64,000 nucleotides of DNA, taken from NCBI GenBank assembly GCA_030692565.1, contig JAUYAO010000058.1, positions 496,001-560,000 on the forward strand, given 5' to 3'. Positions 1 through 8,210 of this stretch are shown in pieces. The stretch comes from Nitrospira sp. (GTDB taxonomy: Bacteria; Nitrospirota; Nitrospiria; Nitrospirales; Nitrospiraceae). The translations under genes and the position numbers were made by a program. How positions within the stretch are numbered: position 1 is the first letter of the stretch; every line of letters begins with the position of its first letter. The notes under the pieces were generated by a model. It saw only the letters and a list, made by a program, of their open reading frames with translations, did not search any database and was not told the origin of the DNA.

Positions 1-242
1 GGCGCTTTTGTATCTGATATAGCCAGAGTGCCACAGGCTCCCCTCCTCTGACTGCGCTATTCATTTAGAAAACGCTGTTTCATCAGGCATATCTGCAGAA
101 AGTGAAAACACTAAGTATGGCACCAAGCTTGCCAATAGAAACAAATGAATGATCGCGTTATCGCTTTGACCGTTTGATGGCAGGTCCGATGCTTCGGTGA
201 GCATCAATATTCAATCACTTACATTACAGGAGGTTCTCTCAC

Positions 243-488
243 ATGGGTAGAATTTTAGCTAGCATGCTTGCGCTTACGATCACTGCCATGTTCTCAACCG
301 GGACCTACCTGCATGCGCAGGAAACAGCTCCAGTCGCGGCACCAGCCGCCACAGCTCCTGCAGCCCCAGCGATGAGTGCTCCGGCTGAGACTGAAAAGAA
401 AGTGGATGGAGAAAAGGAAAAGAAGGGTAAAAAGGGGAAGAAGGCCGGCAAGGGCAAGAAGAAGGGTAAGGAAAAGAAGAACGGCTAG
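243..488 (+). CDS. Small secreted Lys-rich protein, unknown function
   Basis: An 81-residue protein with a strong ribosome binding site (AGGAGG, nine bases before the ATG). Residues 1 to about 26 look like a signal peptide ending near LHA. An Ala/Pro-rich stretch follows, and the last 30 residues are almost only Lys, Gly and Glu. It is probably exported. The basic tail could bind an anionic surface polymer or nucleic acid, but that is inference. No family is recognised. It stands alone, with a long hairpin after it. Confidence 0.7.
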   Translation: MGRILASMLALTITAMFSTGTYLHAQETAPVAAPAATAPAAPAMSAPAETEKKVDGEKEKKGKKGKKAGKGKKKGKEKKNG

Positions 489-511
489 GTTTTCTCCTCC
501 CTTGTCTTCCA

Positions 512-554
512 GGCTGAGAAGGTCGCTCATGTTTGGTGAGGGACCTTCTCAGCC
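512..554 (+). terminator. Long intergenic hairpin, possible terminator
   Basis: A perfect 13-bp inverted repeat (512-524 with 542-554) encloses a 17-base loop that itself contains CTCA/TGAG. No T-run follows. It lies between the small secreted protein and the lipoprotein gene, so it may stop or attenuate transcription or protect an RNA 3' end. Confidence 0.45.
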
Positions 555-609
555 GAGGGAGCACGAAGTGTGCACGGTAGTCCCCCCGCTTAAACCATCA
601 AGGAGAATT

Positions 610-1233
610 ATGATGAACGTCACGATCAATCGGCTCGCGCCACTGATGCTTGGAGCGATTTTGCTCGCCGGCTGCGCCAAGCCACCCGCCGAGCAAATCG
701 ATGCAGCGGAAAAGGCCCTGAAGGAAGCGCAGATGAGCGGAGCGGCGACCTATACGGCGCAAGAATATGCCAAGCTCGAAGCGTCCTTGACCGCCATGAA
801 AAAAGAAGTAACGGATCAGGATGGAAAGTTTGCCCTCTTTCGTGACTACGGGAAAGCCGAGCAACTTGCGGCTTCTGCCAAGGTCGATGGTGAACGGGTG
901 AAGGCCGACGCAGTGAAAAAGAAGGAAGAGGCGAAGGCCGGCGCTCTTCAAGCGCAACAAGTCGCTCAGGAAGCGGTAAAGTCAGCCGTCGAGCTGGTGG
1001 CCGGCGCTCCGGTGGGCAAAGACCGTGCGGCACTTGAAGCCATCAAGAATGATGTGGAGGCCTTAAAGGCGTCGTTGAATCAGATCCAATTGGCGATCGA
1101 TAAAGAAGACTATCCGGCTGCCCAGACTCAAGCGAAGGCCATCCATGACAAGGGGCAAGCAGTCTCTGCGGAATTGCAGAATGCGTTGGCGAAAGTGGGG
1201 AAGGGAAAACCTTCTGCGCATAAGAAAAAGTAA
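610..1233 (+). CDS. Coiled-coil lipoprotein (DUF4398-like)
   Basis: A 207-residue protein. The start is the first of two adjacent ATG codons after AGGAGAATT; the frame is open further upstream but without a ribosome site. Residues 1-22 are a lipoprotein signal with lipobox LLAGC, so the mature protein is lipid-anchored. The remainder is Ala/Lys/Glu-rich helix in heptad-like repeats with a Lys-rich end. This resembles DUF4398-type envelope lipoproteins; the exact family is inferred. It lies 14 bp upstream of an L,D-transpeptidase gene, which suggests a shared cell-wall role. Confidence 0.75.
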   Translation: MMNVTINRLAPLMLGAILLAGCAKPPAEQIDAAEKALKEAQMSGAATYTAQEYAKLEASLTAMKKEVTDQDGKFALFRDYGKAEQLAASAKVDGERVKADAVKKKEEAKAGALQAQQVAQEAVKSAVELVAGAPVGKDRAALEAIKNDVEALKASLNQIQLAIDKEDYPAAQTQAKAIHDKGQAVSAELQNALAKVGKGKPSAHKKK

Positions 1234-1247
1234 GGTAGTATTGATTC

Positions 1248-2393
1248 ATGGCTGCTTCTTTAGTGAGAAATGGTCTGATCGCTCTCGCCCAGGGATTCTT
1301 CCTGGCGGGGGCGCTCTCTGCCTGTGCCCAAGCTATTCCGCCTGAACTGGTCAGTGCGATTGATCGGATCGATCAGCAATTGGTCGCGCTCAAAGCACCC
1401 GAAATCGCTCCTGAAGAATATGCCCGTTTCGTGCGGCAATGGGTGCCGCTCCGTGCCCGTGTACAGTCGGATGATGATCTGGTGCGATGGCCGTGGGAAA
1501 CCAATGATCTTGAAACGGAGCTTCGTCGGCTCCACGAAGAGGGCGGGAGTACCCTCGCGAAGTTGCATGGTGAACGACAGGCACAACAGCATCGTGCTCA
1601 ACAGAACGTGCTGCGTGTGGAAGAACGGTTGCGCGCGCTCTCCTCGCAAATTGATGCCATTGATGGCCGCATTGTCTTAGGAGGCAAGCCCGTCCAAACC
1701 GATTTATTGGTGAAGCAGGCCAGATCATTTTTGGATCAGCATGACTATCAGCGCTCAATTGAAGCTGCTGATTTGGCCGGCAAGGCCTTGCACGTGCAGT
1801 CCGCACTTCTTGCCCGCGAACTTGGGCGGTATGCGGATGAGCAGCACATCCGCAGGTGGCAGGCCATGGCGCAGCAGACGATCGAGTGGTCCCGCACTCA
1901 CCGATCAACGGCCATTGTCGTCAGCAAGGCAGAGAGAACCCTGACGCTCTATAAAAACGGGAGCAGGGTGCTATCATATCCTGTCCGTTTAGGGTTCAAT
2001 GGTATTCGTGAAAAACAATTCCAGGGTGACGGTGCGACTCCAGAGGGACGATATCGCATCATAGATAAGCGCGGAGCGGGCCGGACGCAGTTCTACCGGG
2101 CGCTGGTTTTAGATTACCCGAACCAGGATGATCGCCGTCGATTTGTGCAAGGCAAGAAGGTTGGTCGTATCCCTGCCTCGAAGCAGATCGGAGGCCAGAT
2201 CGAAATCCATGGCGTCGAAAATGAGTTGATGGCGCAAACGCTCGGTTGTGTCATGCTCGACAATGTCCAGATGAGCGCGCTGTTCGAGCGGGTGGAGCCC
2301 GGGAGCGTGGTCAGCATCGTCGGCGCCTTGACCGGGCGCAACGCGGTCGCGACGGCCTTGGCTCAGCTGGGAGAGCATGGAGAAGAAACCTGA
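1248..2393 (+). CDS. L,D-transpeptidase (YkuD) family protein with variant active-site motif
   Basis: A 381-residue envelope protein. Residues 1-27 form a signal sequence with a possible lipobox (LSAC). Residues about 30-215 are helical and coiled-coil-like. A YkuD catalytic domain follows from about 218 (VVSKAERTLTLYKNG) to the C-terminus. The catalytic Cys is about residue 334 in TLGCVML, with the upstream His in EIHGVENE. The usual motif is S/T-HGC-I/V-R, so the His before Gly-Cys and the Arg after it are replaced. Family members form 3-3 peptidoglycan cross-links or attach lipoproteins; which applies here cannot be read from sequence. It overlaps the next gene. Confidence 0.8.
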   Translation: MAASLVRNGLIALAQGFFLAGALSACAQAIPPELVSAIDRIDQQLVALKAPEIAPEEYARFVRQWVPLRARVQSDDDLVRWPWETNDLETELRRLHEEGGSTLAKLHGERQAQQHRAQQNVLRVEERLRALSSQIDAIDGRIVLGGKPVQTDLLVKQARSFLDQHDYQRSIEAADLAGKALHVQSALLARELGRYADEQHIRRWQAMAQQTIEWSRTHRSTAIVVSKAERTLTLYKNGSRVLSYPVRLGFNGIREKQFQGDGATPEGRYRIIDKRGAGRTQFYRALVLDYPNQDDRRRFVQGKKVGRIPASKQIGGQIEIHGVENELMAQTLGCVMLDNVQMSALFERVEPGSVVSIVGALTGRNAVATALAQLGEHGEET

Positions 2394-3042
2394 GACGACT
2401 TCCATGAAGCGAGTCATTCTCCTTATAGTTTCGGTCCTCTCCTTCGGCCTGCTCGTGGCCCTGATTCCGTACAGCAGCAGTCAGCTTCAGTCCTCCATTG
2501 CTTCGGCCCCTCAGCCTCTCGCTGTAGATCCAGTCGTGCTCCGAGGTTTGCAAAATCAATACAAGGGCCTCAAGAAACAGCTCGCGCAATTTTCGCCCCA
2601 CCAACATTACATTCTTGTGGACACCGCGCGAAATCACCTCTATGTCAAACGCAGCCAAGAGATCGTGCTGGATGCCATTGCCTCTACCGGCAGCGGAGTG
2701 GTGCTCGATAAGCCGGGCGAAAGCAATACCCAATGGGTCTTCGATACACCGCGTGGAGAATTTACGGTGCAGTCCAAATTGACGCATCCCGCCTGGGTGA
2801 AACCGGATTGGGCGTTCATTGAAGAAGGGCTCATGGTTCCCAAGAATCCCGCCGACCGAGTCGAACAAGGCGTGCTGGGCGACTATGCGCTCGGGTTTGG
2901 CAAAGGCTATTTTATTCATGGCACGCTCTATACTCGGTTGCTCGGCAAGAACGTCACCCATGGGTGTATTCGGCTCAATGACGATGACCTAAAAAGTGTC
3001 TATCAGCTCGCCCGAGTTGGGACACCGATCATGATATTTTAG
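2377..3042 (+). CDS. L,D-transpeptidase with canonical THGC active site
   Basis: A 221-residue protein with an N-terminal membrane segment or signal anchor (about residues 11-30). The YkuD domain spans about residues 68-221 and carries the canonical catalytic motif THGCIRL (Cys about 197) with the upstream His in YFIHGTLY. It is predicted to act on peptidoglycan tetrapeptides in the periplasm. The start at 2377 overlaps the upstream gene by 17 bp and has GGGAGAG close before it; ATG 2404 (MKRVILL) is an alternative that leaves a cleaner signal sequence. Translational coupling with the preceding homologue is likely. Confidence 0.85.
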   Translation: MEKKPETTSMKRVILLIVSVLSFGLLVALIPYSSSQLQSSIASAPQPLAVDPVVLRGLQNQYKGLKKQLAQFSPHQHYILVDTARNHLYVKRSQEIVLDAIASTGSGVVLDKPGESNTQWVFDTPRGEFTVQSKLTHPAWVKPDWAFIEEGLMVPKNPADRVEQGVLGDYALGFGKGYFIHGTLYTRLLGKNVTHGCIRLNDDDLKSVYQLARVGTPIMIF

Positions 3043-3060
3043 TTCACGCTCCTCGTGCAG

Positions 3061-3708
3061 ATGCTGTTCATGCCTTTATCCATCCTTCTTTCCGTGGTTC
3101 TTCTTTTCTCGGTTCCCGGTTGGGCTGCCGAAGGTGAGGCGTTTCCCGATCTGGACATGAACAATCCTGTGGCGCTACAGGAGGGCTCGCGGGTTCTCGA
3201 AGAAGAACTCAAGCTGGCCGCGCGGCCTCAAACCTATCTGCTCATGGATCTTGTGTCAGGGGTCATCCAAATCAAGGCTCGGGGCGTGGAGCTTCACCGG
3301 CTTCCCATTGCCGCATGGACGGCCACTGAGCTTCCACGATTGACGGGCATCTTTCGCTTGACGGCCCGTCCGCCGGTGGTTCGCCGCAAGATCGATCCGT
3401 CTGCAACGACCGAGCAGGAGCCGATTTCCTTGTCCGACATGCCGACCGAATACCGGCTGTCATTTGCCCCGGCGATGACGATCGACGTCGAGTCTGCCGG
3501 GGAGCAAGGGGCGTTAGGATGGATTCACGCGACAAGCCGGAAGGCCTGGAAACAGCTCGGTCTCTGGAAACAGCATCTTGGCGGAGTCCAGTCATCAAGT
3601 GCAGCCCCGCCGCTCAGTATCACCCTCTCCAGCGAGCAGGCCCGGTCCCTAGCCTGGTCCACCGTGGACGGGATGCCTGTGGTCATCCGTCGCCCCTCCG
3701 AGCCATAG
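3061..3708 (+). CDS. Exported YkuD-like protein lacking the catalytic motif
   Basis: About 215 residues with an N-terminal signal peptide ending near GWAAE. GTG 3055 and ATG 3070 are alternative starts; no start has a clear ribosome site. Residues about 58-95 (TYLLMDLVSGVIQIKARG) match the opening of the YkuD fold in the two preceding proteins (HYILVDTARNHLYVKR), but no HGC motif or catalytic Cys follows. It may be a non-catalytic paralogue, a regulator or a peptidoglycan-binding partner. It lies 18 bp after the canonical transpeptidase in an apparent three-gene operon. The homology is inferred from a short segment. Confidence 0.65.
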   Translation: MLFMPLSILLSVVLLFSVPGWAAEGEAFPDLDMNNPVALQEGSRVLEEELKLAARPQTYLLMDLVSGVIQIKARGVELHRLPIAAWTATELPRLTGIFRLTARPPVVRRKIDPSATTEQEPISLSDMPTEYRLSFAPAMTIDVESAGEQGALGWIHATSRKAWKQLGLWKQHLGGVQSSSAAPPLSITLSSEQARSLAWSTVDGMPVVIRRPSEP

Positions 3709-3813
3709 CAAGTCACCGCTGTCGGTCCGCATTGCGTTTTTCGGCCTGGATTTCTAAGATGCAGTAACGTGCTACTCATAAGCCTTCGGTGACTCAACCA
3801 AGGAGAGCCCCAC

Positions 3814-5517
3814 ATGGCCATTCCCTTCAGAGAGCATCTTGCCGAGACGTACGACGCATTGATCCGCGATGCGAGGGAATCGGTCGTTCGCAATCAAGTT
3901 GTGGAGAGACTGTGGTCCAAAGATCATCGGCTGTGGAAGCCTGATCCCGCTGAAATTGCCAATCGGCTGGGGTGGCTGACCTTGCCCGACGGCATGCGTG
4001 CGCACGTGCAAGCGTTGAAAACAGTAACTGTCACGGCGAGGAAAGAGAGCATCAGGGATATCGTCCTGCTCGGCATGGGCGGCAGCAGCCTCGGCCCCGA
4101 AGTCTTTCGTGCATCGTTCGGTTCAAAGAAGGGGGCCCCGCGCCTCTGGGTACTCGACTCGACCGTGCCGGGATGGGTTCGTCTGGTGACCAAGTCGATT
4201 CATCCTGCCCGCACGCTCTTTCTCGTGGCCAGCAAGTCGGGTGGGACAATCGAGGTCATGTCGCTCTTCGCCCACTTCTGGAAGCTTGTAGCTGGAGCGA
4301 AGGGCAATCGCGGAGGACAGCAGTTCATAGCTATCACCGATCCAGGCACTGGTCTCGAGACCATGGCGCGGGAACACGGCTTTCGGCAAATTTTCAGCAA
4401 TCCGTCTGATATCGGGGGACGCTATTCCGTCCTCTCGTTGTTTGGATTAGTCCCGGCGGCATTGATGGGCCTGGATATTTCTCGATTATTGGAGCGCGCT
4501 GGGAAGATGGCCGACCGCTGTCGCGAGAGTCGTGTGATAGAAGACAACCCGGGTGCCTACCTTGGATTGGCGATGGGGGCGCTCGCCAAAGCCGGGAGGG
4601 ACAAGGTGACCATTCTCGCGTCCTCCCCCATCGATACCTTTGGCTTGTGGGCCGAGCAATTAATAGCTGAAAGTACCGGCAAAGAAACCAAGGGGATTGT
4701 CCCGGTCGCGCAGGAGCCGGTGCTTGCACCGGGGATGTATGGATCCGATCGATTTTTCATTTATCTCAGGCTGAAGGGCGCAACAAACGAGGCCTTGGAT
4801 CGTCAGGTGGGGGCCCTCGCGCGCGCGGGCCATCCCGTTCTCACGTTTGCGCTTCGTGATCCGTATGATCTCGGTGCTGAATTTTTCCGTTGGGAATATG
4901 CGACCGCTGTTGCAGGCCATGTTCTCGGTATCCAGCCGTTCGATCAGCCGAATGTACAGGAGAGTAAAGACAATACCAGGCGAGTGCTCGATGGCTATCA
5001 GGCCACCGGCCGGCTGCCTGAAACTACGGTGAGTAGTCCGCGTGAAGCGGCTGCCGGGCTGGCTAGCCACCTCCCCGCCGGTTCCTATGTCGCCATCTTG
5101 GCGTATACGACGCCCTCAAAGCCTCTCGCAGCCGCGATCCGTCGTCTGAGGAAGGCCTTGGTGCAGCAGCATCATGTCACGACAACGTTCGGGTACGGCC
5201 CCCGCTACTTGCATTCGACCGGACAGTTGCACAAAGGCGGACCGGCGAGCGGCGTCTTTCTGGAGCTCGTCGATCGTATGACGCCGGATCTCCCGATTCC
5301 GGCGCAAACTTTTTCATTCGGCACTTTGGCAAAGGCCCAGGCGACCGGCGATCTCGAATCGTTGCAGGCTCACGGCCGTCCCGCAATTCGGGTCATGCTT
5401 GGGGCCAACCCGGTAGCCACAGTCAATGCCATAGTCAGCCGACTCTGCCCTGTTCCGCGACGGCCACGTCGGAAAGCCATCTCGGTGGAACGGCATGCGA
5501 GCCGTCGTCATCGGTAA
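3814..5517 (+). CDS. pgi: Glucose-6-phosphate isomerase
   Basis: A 567-residue cytoplasmic enzyme interconverting glucose 6-phosphate and fructose 6-phosphate. It has a good ribosome site (AAGGAG). SIS-domain signatures are visible: LLGMGGSSLGPEVF at about 85-98, SKSGGTIE at about 138 and the ESTGKETKG phosphosugar loop at about 287. It resembles the isomerase part of the transaldolase-isomerase fusions known in cyanobacteria and other bacteria, but no transaldolase domain is attached. It is the first gene of the pgi-pgl-glk-rpiA cluster and overlaps pgl by 23 bp. Confidence 0.9.
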   Translation: MAIPFREHLAETYDALIRDARESVVRNQVVERLWSKDHRLWKPDPAEIANRLGWLTLPDGMRAHVQALKTVTVTARKESIRDIVLLGMGGSSLGPEVFRASFGSKKGAPRLWVLDSTVPGWVRLVTKSIHPARTLFLVASKSGGTIEVMSLFAHFWKLVAGAKGNRGGQQFIAITDPGTGLETMAREHGFRQIFSNPSDIGGRYSVLSLFGLVPAALMGLDISRLLERAGKMADRCRESRVIEDNPGAYLGLAMGALAKAGRDKVTILASSPIDTFGLWAEQLIAESTGKETKGIVPVAQEPVLAPGMYGSDRFFIYLRLKGATNEALDRQVGALARAGHPVLTFALRDPYDLGAEFFRWEYATAVAGHVLGIQPFDQPNVQESKDNTRRVLDGYQATGRLPETTVSSPREAAAGLASHLPAGSYVAILAYTTPSKPLAAAIRRLRKALVQQHHVTTTFGYGPRYLHSTGQLHKGGPASGVFLELVDRMTPDLPIPAQTFSFGTLAKAQATGDLESLQAHGRPAIRVMLGANPVATVNAIVSRLCPVPRRPRRKAISVERHASRRHR

Positions 5518-6271
5518 CATGTCGTCTTCTCCCGATATTCTGGTGTGTCAGCCTGGCCAGGGTTGGCTAGACAAGGCGTGCGGCCTATTCCGAGACATCA
5601 CCGATCAGGCCGTTCAGTCACAGGGTTCTTGTGTCGTTGCTCTTTCCGGAGGATCGACTCCCCGAGCACTCTATGGAGCGCTGACGTCACCTGAATGGAA
5701 AACTCAATGTCAGTGGGATCGAATGATCTTTCTGTTCGGCGATGAGCGCGGCGTCCCACCCGATCACCCCGACAGCAACTATGGACTCGCCCTGGAGGCA
5801 TTGTTCCGCCCGTTGGGGATCGGATCGTCACAGGTCCATCGAATGAAAGGCGAATCCGCAGACCTCAGATTGGCCGCGGCGGATTATGAGCGGACGGTCA
5901 GGGCCCTCACGCATAGTCCCTCACCGGCGATACCCCGTTTGGACCTGGTTCTTCTCGGTTTGGGCGAGGATGGTCATACGGCATCGCTCTTTCCAGGGAC
6001 GCCCGCCTTGTCAGAGGCGAATCATCTGGTCACGGTCGGGCTATCGCCGAAAGGGATTCCTTCTCGTTTGACCCTGACCCTAGGTGTGATCAACCGGGCG
6101 ACTGTGGTACTGTTCCTCGTGACCGGCGCCGGGAAGGCGGAGACGGTTCGTGCGGTGCTCCAGTCGCAAACCCAGGCGGAGCGGGCACTGCCGGCGGCTC
6201 AGGTAAAGCCGGACAGCGGACGGCTTCTGTGGCTGCTCGATGAATCCGCGGCGGCCGCTCTCATGCGATAA
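5495..6271 (+). CDS. pgl: 6-phosphogluconolactonase
   Basis: A 258-residue enzyme hydrolysing 6-phosphogluconolactone in the oxidative pentose phosphate pathway. Family motifs are clear: VALSGGSTPRALY (about 48), FGDERGVPPDHPDSNYG (about 82) and LGLGEDGHTASLFPG (about 151). The chosen ATG lies inside the end of pgi and has GGTGGA before it; ATG 5519 is an alternative that would remove the overlap. Position between pgi and glk fits channelling of glucose 6-phosphate into the pathway. No glucose-6-phosphate dehydrogenase gene is in the window. Confidence 0.9.
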   Translation: MRAVVIGNMSSSPDILVCQPGQGWLDKACGLFRDITDQAVQSQGSCVVALSGGSTPRALYGALTSPEWKTQCQWDRMIFLFGDERGVPPDHPDSNYGLALEALFRPLGIGSSQVHRMKGESADLRLAAADYERTVRALTHSPSPAIPRLDLVLLGLGEDGHTASLFPGTPALSEANHLVTVGLSPKGIPSRLTLTLGVINRATVVLFLVTGAGKAETVRAVLQSQTQAERALPAAQVKPDSGRLLWLLDESAAAALMR

Positions 6272-6292
6272 GACAGACGAGAAGGACTGACG

Positions 6293-7366
6293 ATGATTCT
6301 GGCAGGCGATATCGGTGGAACCAAGACGAATCTAGCCCTCTATGATTGGCCCGCCGAGCGGGTGGAACCGGTGAGGCTCGAGACCTTTCATAGTGCCGAC
6401 TACAAATCACTCGAGGAGATTCTGGAAGAATTTCTCACACCGCCGAAGCCGCCGATGCTGTTGGACGATATCGAAGTCGCGGCGTCCAGTGAGGAAGAGA
6501 CGGAGGTGGAATCCCTTCCGGAAGAACCCATCAAGCTCACTGCGGCCTGCTTTGGGGTTGCCGGCCCGGTGATCGAAAATCACTCCCGGACGACCAACTT
6601 GCCGTGGGTGGTGGATGGGGCGGCGATAGCCAAACGATTCGATATTCCCCGCGTGCAACTGCTCAACGATCTTGAGGCGACCGCCTACGGGATCCTACTC
6701 TTACGGCCTGATGAACTGGAGGTGCTCAATCCCGGCAATCCTCCGAAAAAACGCCAGGCACTGGCGCTCATCGCGGCCGGGACCGGGCTCGGCGAGGCGA
6801 TTCTCTTCTGGGACGGCAAGTCCTATCGTCCGATGCCGTCGGAAGGCGGCCATGCCGACTTCGCTCCGAACAACGACTACGAGATCGAACTGCTGCGCTA
6901 CCTGCGCAGCCAATTCCTCCACGTCAGTTATGAGCGAATTCTTTCAGGCCCCGGGCTGAATGCGATCTACGAATATGTTCGTGACACGAAAAAGAATGAA
7001 CCGACGTGGCTTGCGGAAAAGATTAAAGCCGGTGATCCGGCTGCCGAAATTGCCGAGGCTGGCCTGAAGGGCCAGGCCGACATTGCCAAGCAGACGTTAG
7101 ATTTGTTTGCGTCTATCTACGGCGCGGAGGCTGGCAATCTGGCGCTCAAAGCGTTATCGCTCGACGGTGTGTATGTGGCCGGTGGGATGGCCCCGAAGCT
7201 GATCAAAAAGCTCCAGGATGGCACATTCATGAAAGCCTTTATCAACAAAGGCCGGTACAAGCGCTTGCTGAGCAACATGCCGGTAAGAGTTGTGATGAAC
7301 CAACAGACTGCCCTGCTTGGCGCCGCATCAGTCGCCGCCGCGCTATCTCAGGGGCCGACGCCATGA
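6293..7366 (+). CDS. glk: Glucokinase
   Basis: A 357-residue protein of the bacterial glucokinase family, phosphorylating glucose with ATP. Phosphate loop: ILAGDIGGTKTNLALYDW at the N-terminus. Substrate and nucleotide-site segments: CFGVAGPVIENHSRTTNLPW, AGTGLGEAI, and SEGGHADFAP. It is longer than the usual roughly 320 residues because of an acidic, Pro-rich insertion at about residues 46-80 before the second strand group. The ribosome site is GAAGGA. The stop overlaps the rpiA start by 4 bp (ATGA), indicating translational coupling. Confidence 0.9.
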   Translation: MILAGDIGGTKTNLALYDWPAERVEPVRLETFHSADYKSLEEILEEFLTPPKPPMLLDDIEVAASSEEETEVESLPEEPIKLTAACFGVAGPVIENHSRTTNLPWVVDGAAIAKRFDIPRVQLLNDLEATAYGILLLRPDELEVLNPGNPPKKRQALALIAAGTGLGEAILFWDGKSYRPMPSEGGHADFAPNNDYEIELLRYLRSQFLHVSYERILSGPGLNAIYEYVRDTKKNEPTWLAEKIKAGDPAAEIAEAGLKGQADIAKQTLDLFASIYGAEAGNLALKALSLDGVYVAGGMAPKLIKKLQDGTFMKAFINKGRYKRLLSNMPVRVVMNQQTALLGAASVAAALSQGPTP

Positions 7367-8064
7367 CGACACAACTCGATCTCGATAGACTGAAAAAAGC
7401 CGCCGCCTTGCAAGCGGTCGAGTTTGTTCAAGACGGGATGGTCGTGGGGCTCGGGACCGGCTCAACGGCTAAGCATATGGTTATCGCGCTTGGTGAAAGG
7501 GTTCGAGCTGGAATGAAGCTGCGCGGGGTTCCCACATCGCATGAAACCGCGGCGCTGGCCAAAGAGGCGGGCATCATCTTGATCGATACCGACAACCGTT
7601 GGGAGATCGATGTGGCGATCGATGGCGCCGATCAGGTTGATCCAGGTTTCAACCTGATCAAGGGCGGCGGTGGCGCGCTGTTAAAAGAAAAGATTGTGGC
7701 GGCTTCGGCCAAGCAGTTCATTGTGTTGGTGGATTACACGAAGCAAGTCCCCGTGTTGGGAGGATCATTCCCCCTCCCGATCGAAATCATTCCATTTGGT
7801 TGGGGGAGTACGGCACGTGAGATCGAGTCCCTGACCAAAAGTCGAGTGGTACTCAGGGAGAAAAACGGCGTTCCGTTCAGAACTGAAGCAGGGAACCTGA
7901 TTGTGGACGTGCATATTGCGCGGATTCATCATCCAAAGGACCTTGAAATCGCATTGAATCAGATCCCTGGCATTGTCGAAACCGGTCTGTTCATTGATCG
8001 AACCAGTATGTTGATCGTCGGGTCCCCTCACGGTGTTCAGATCCATCACGCACCCGGGAGATGA
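7363..8064 (+). CDS. rpiA: Ribose-5-phosphate isomerase A
   Basis: A 233-residue enzyme interconverting ribose 5-phosphate and ribulose 5-phosphate. Diagnostic motifs are GLGTGSTAKHM (about 28) and IDGADQVDPGFNLIKGGGGA (about 84), with the catalytic Lys in LLKEKIV. It completes the sugar-phosphate cluster pgi-pgl-glk-rpiA and overlaps glk by 4 bp. In an autotrophic nitrite oxidiser it also serves nucleotide synthesis. Confidence 0.92.
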   Translation: MTTQLDLDRLKKAAALQAVEFVQDGMVVGLGTGSTAKHMVIALGERVRAGMKLRGVPTSHETAALAKEAGIILIDTDNRWEIDVAIDGADQVDPGFNLIKGGGGALLKEKIVAASAKQFIVLVDYTKQVPVLGGSFPLPIEIIPFGWGSTAREIESLTKSRVVLREKNGVPFRTEAGNLIVDVHIARIHHPKDLEIALNQIPGIVETGLFIDRTSMLIVGSPHGVQIHHAPGR

Positions 8065-8210
8065 GTGAACCCGTCGGCAGACGTTATCTGCTTACGCGCC
8101 TGGCCGGAGAGGCCCGCGTCGTTTTGGCTCTTCCAGTCGCGTACACAGTTCTTCCAACACTTTTTCAGGCATATGCGGCAACCACGGCAGCACGACCGAA
8201 AGGCGAAGAT

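Noticed and set aside
376-609. Upstream extension of the lipoprotein frame into the small secreted protein gene
   Set aside because: It overlaps a supported gene and a hairpin, and the lipobox requires the start near 610.
8065-8210. Possible N-terminal extension of the aminopeptidase, or a minus-strand frame containing MPEKVLEELCTRLEEP
   Set aside because: The extension shows no family similarity and the minus-strand frame is a short fragment without a start site; neither could be supported.
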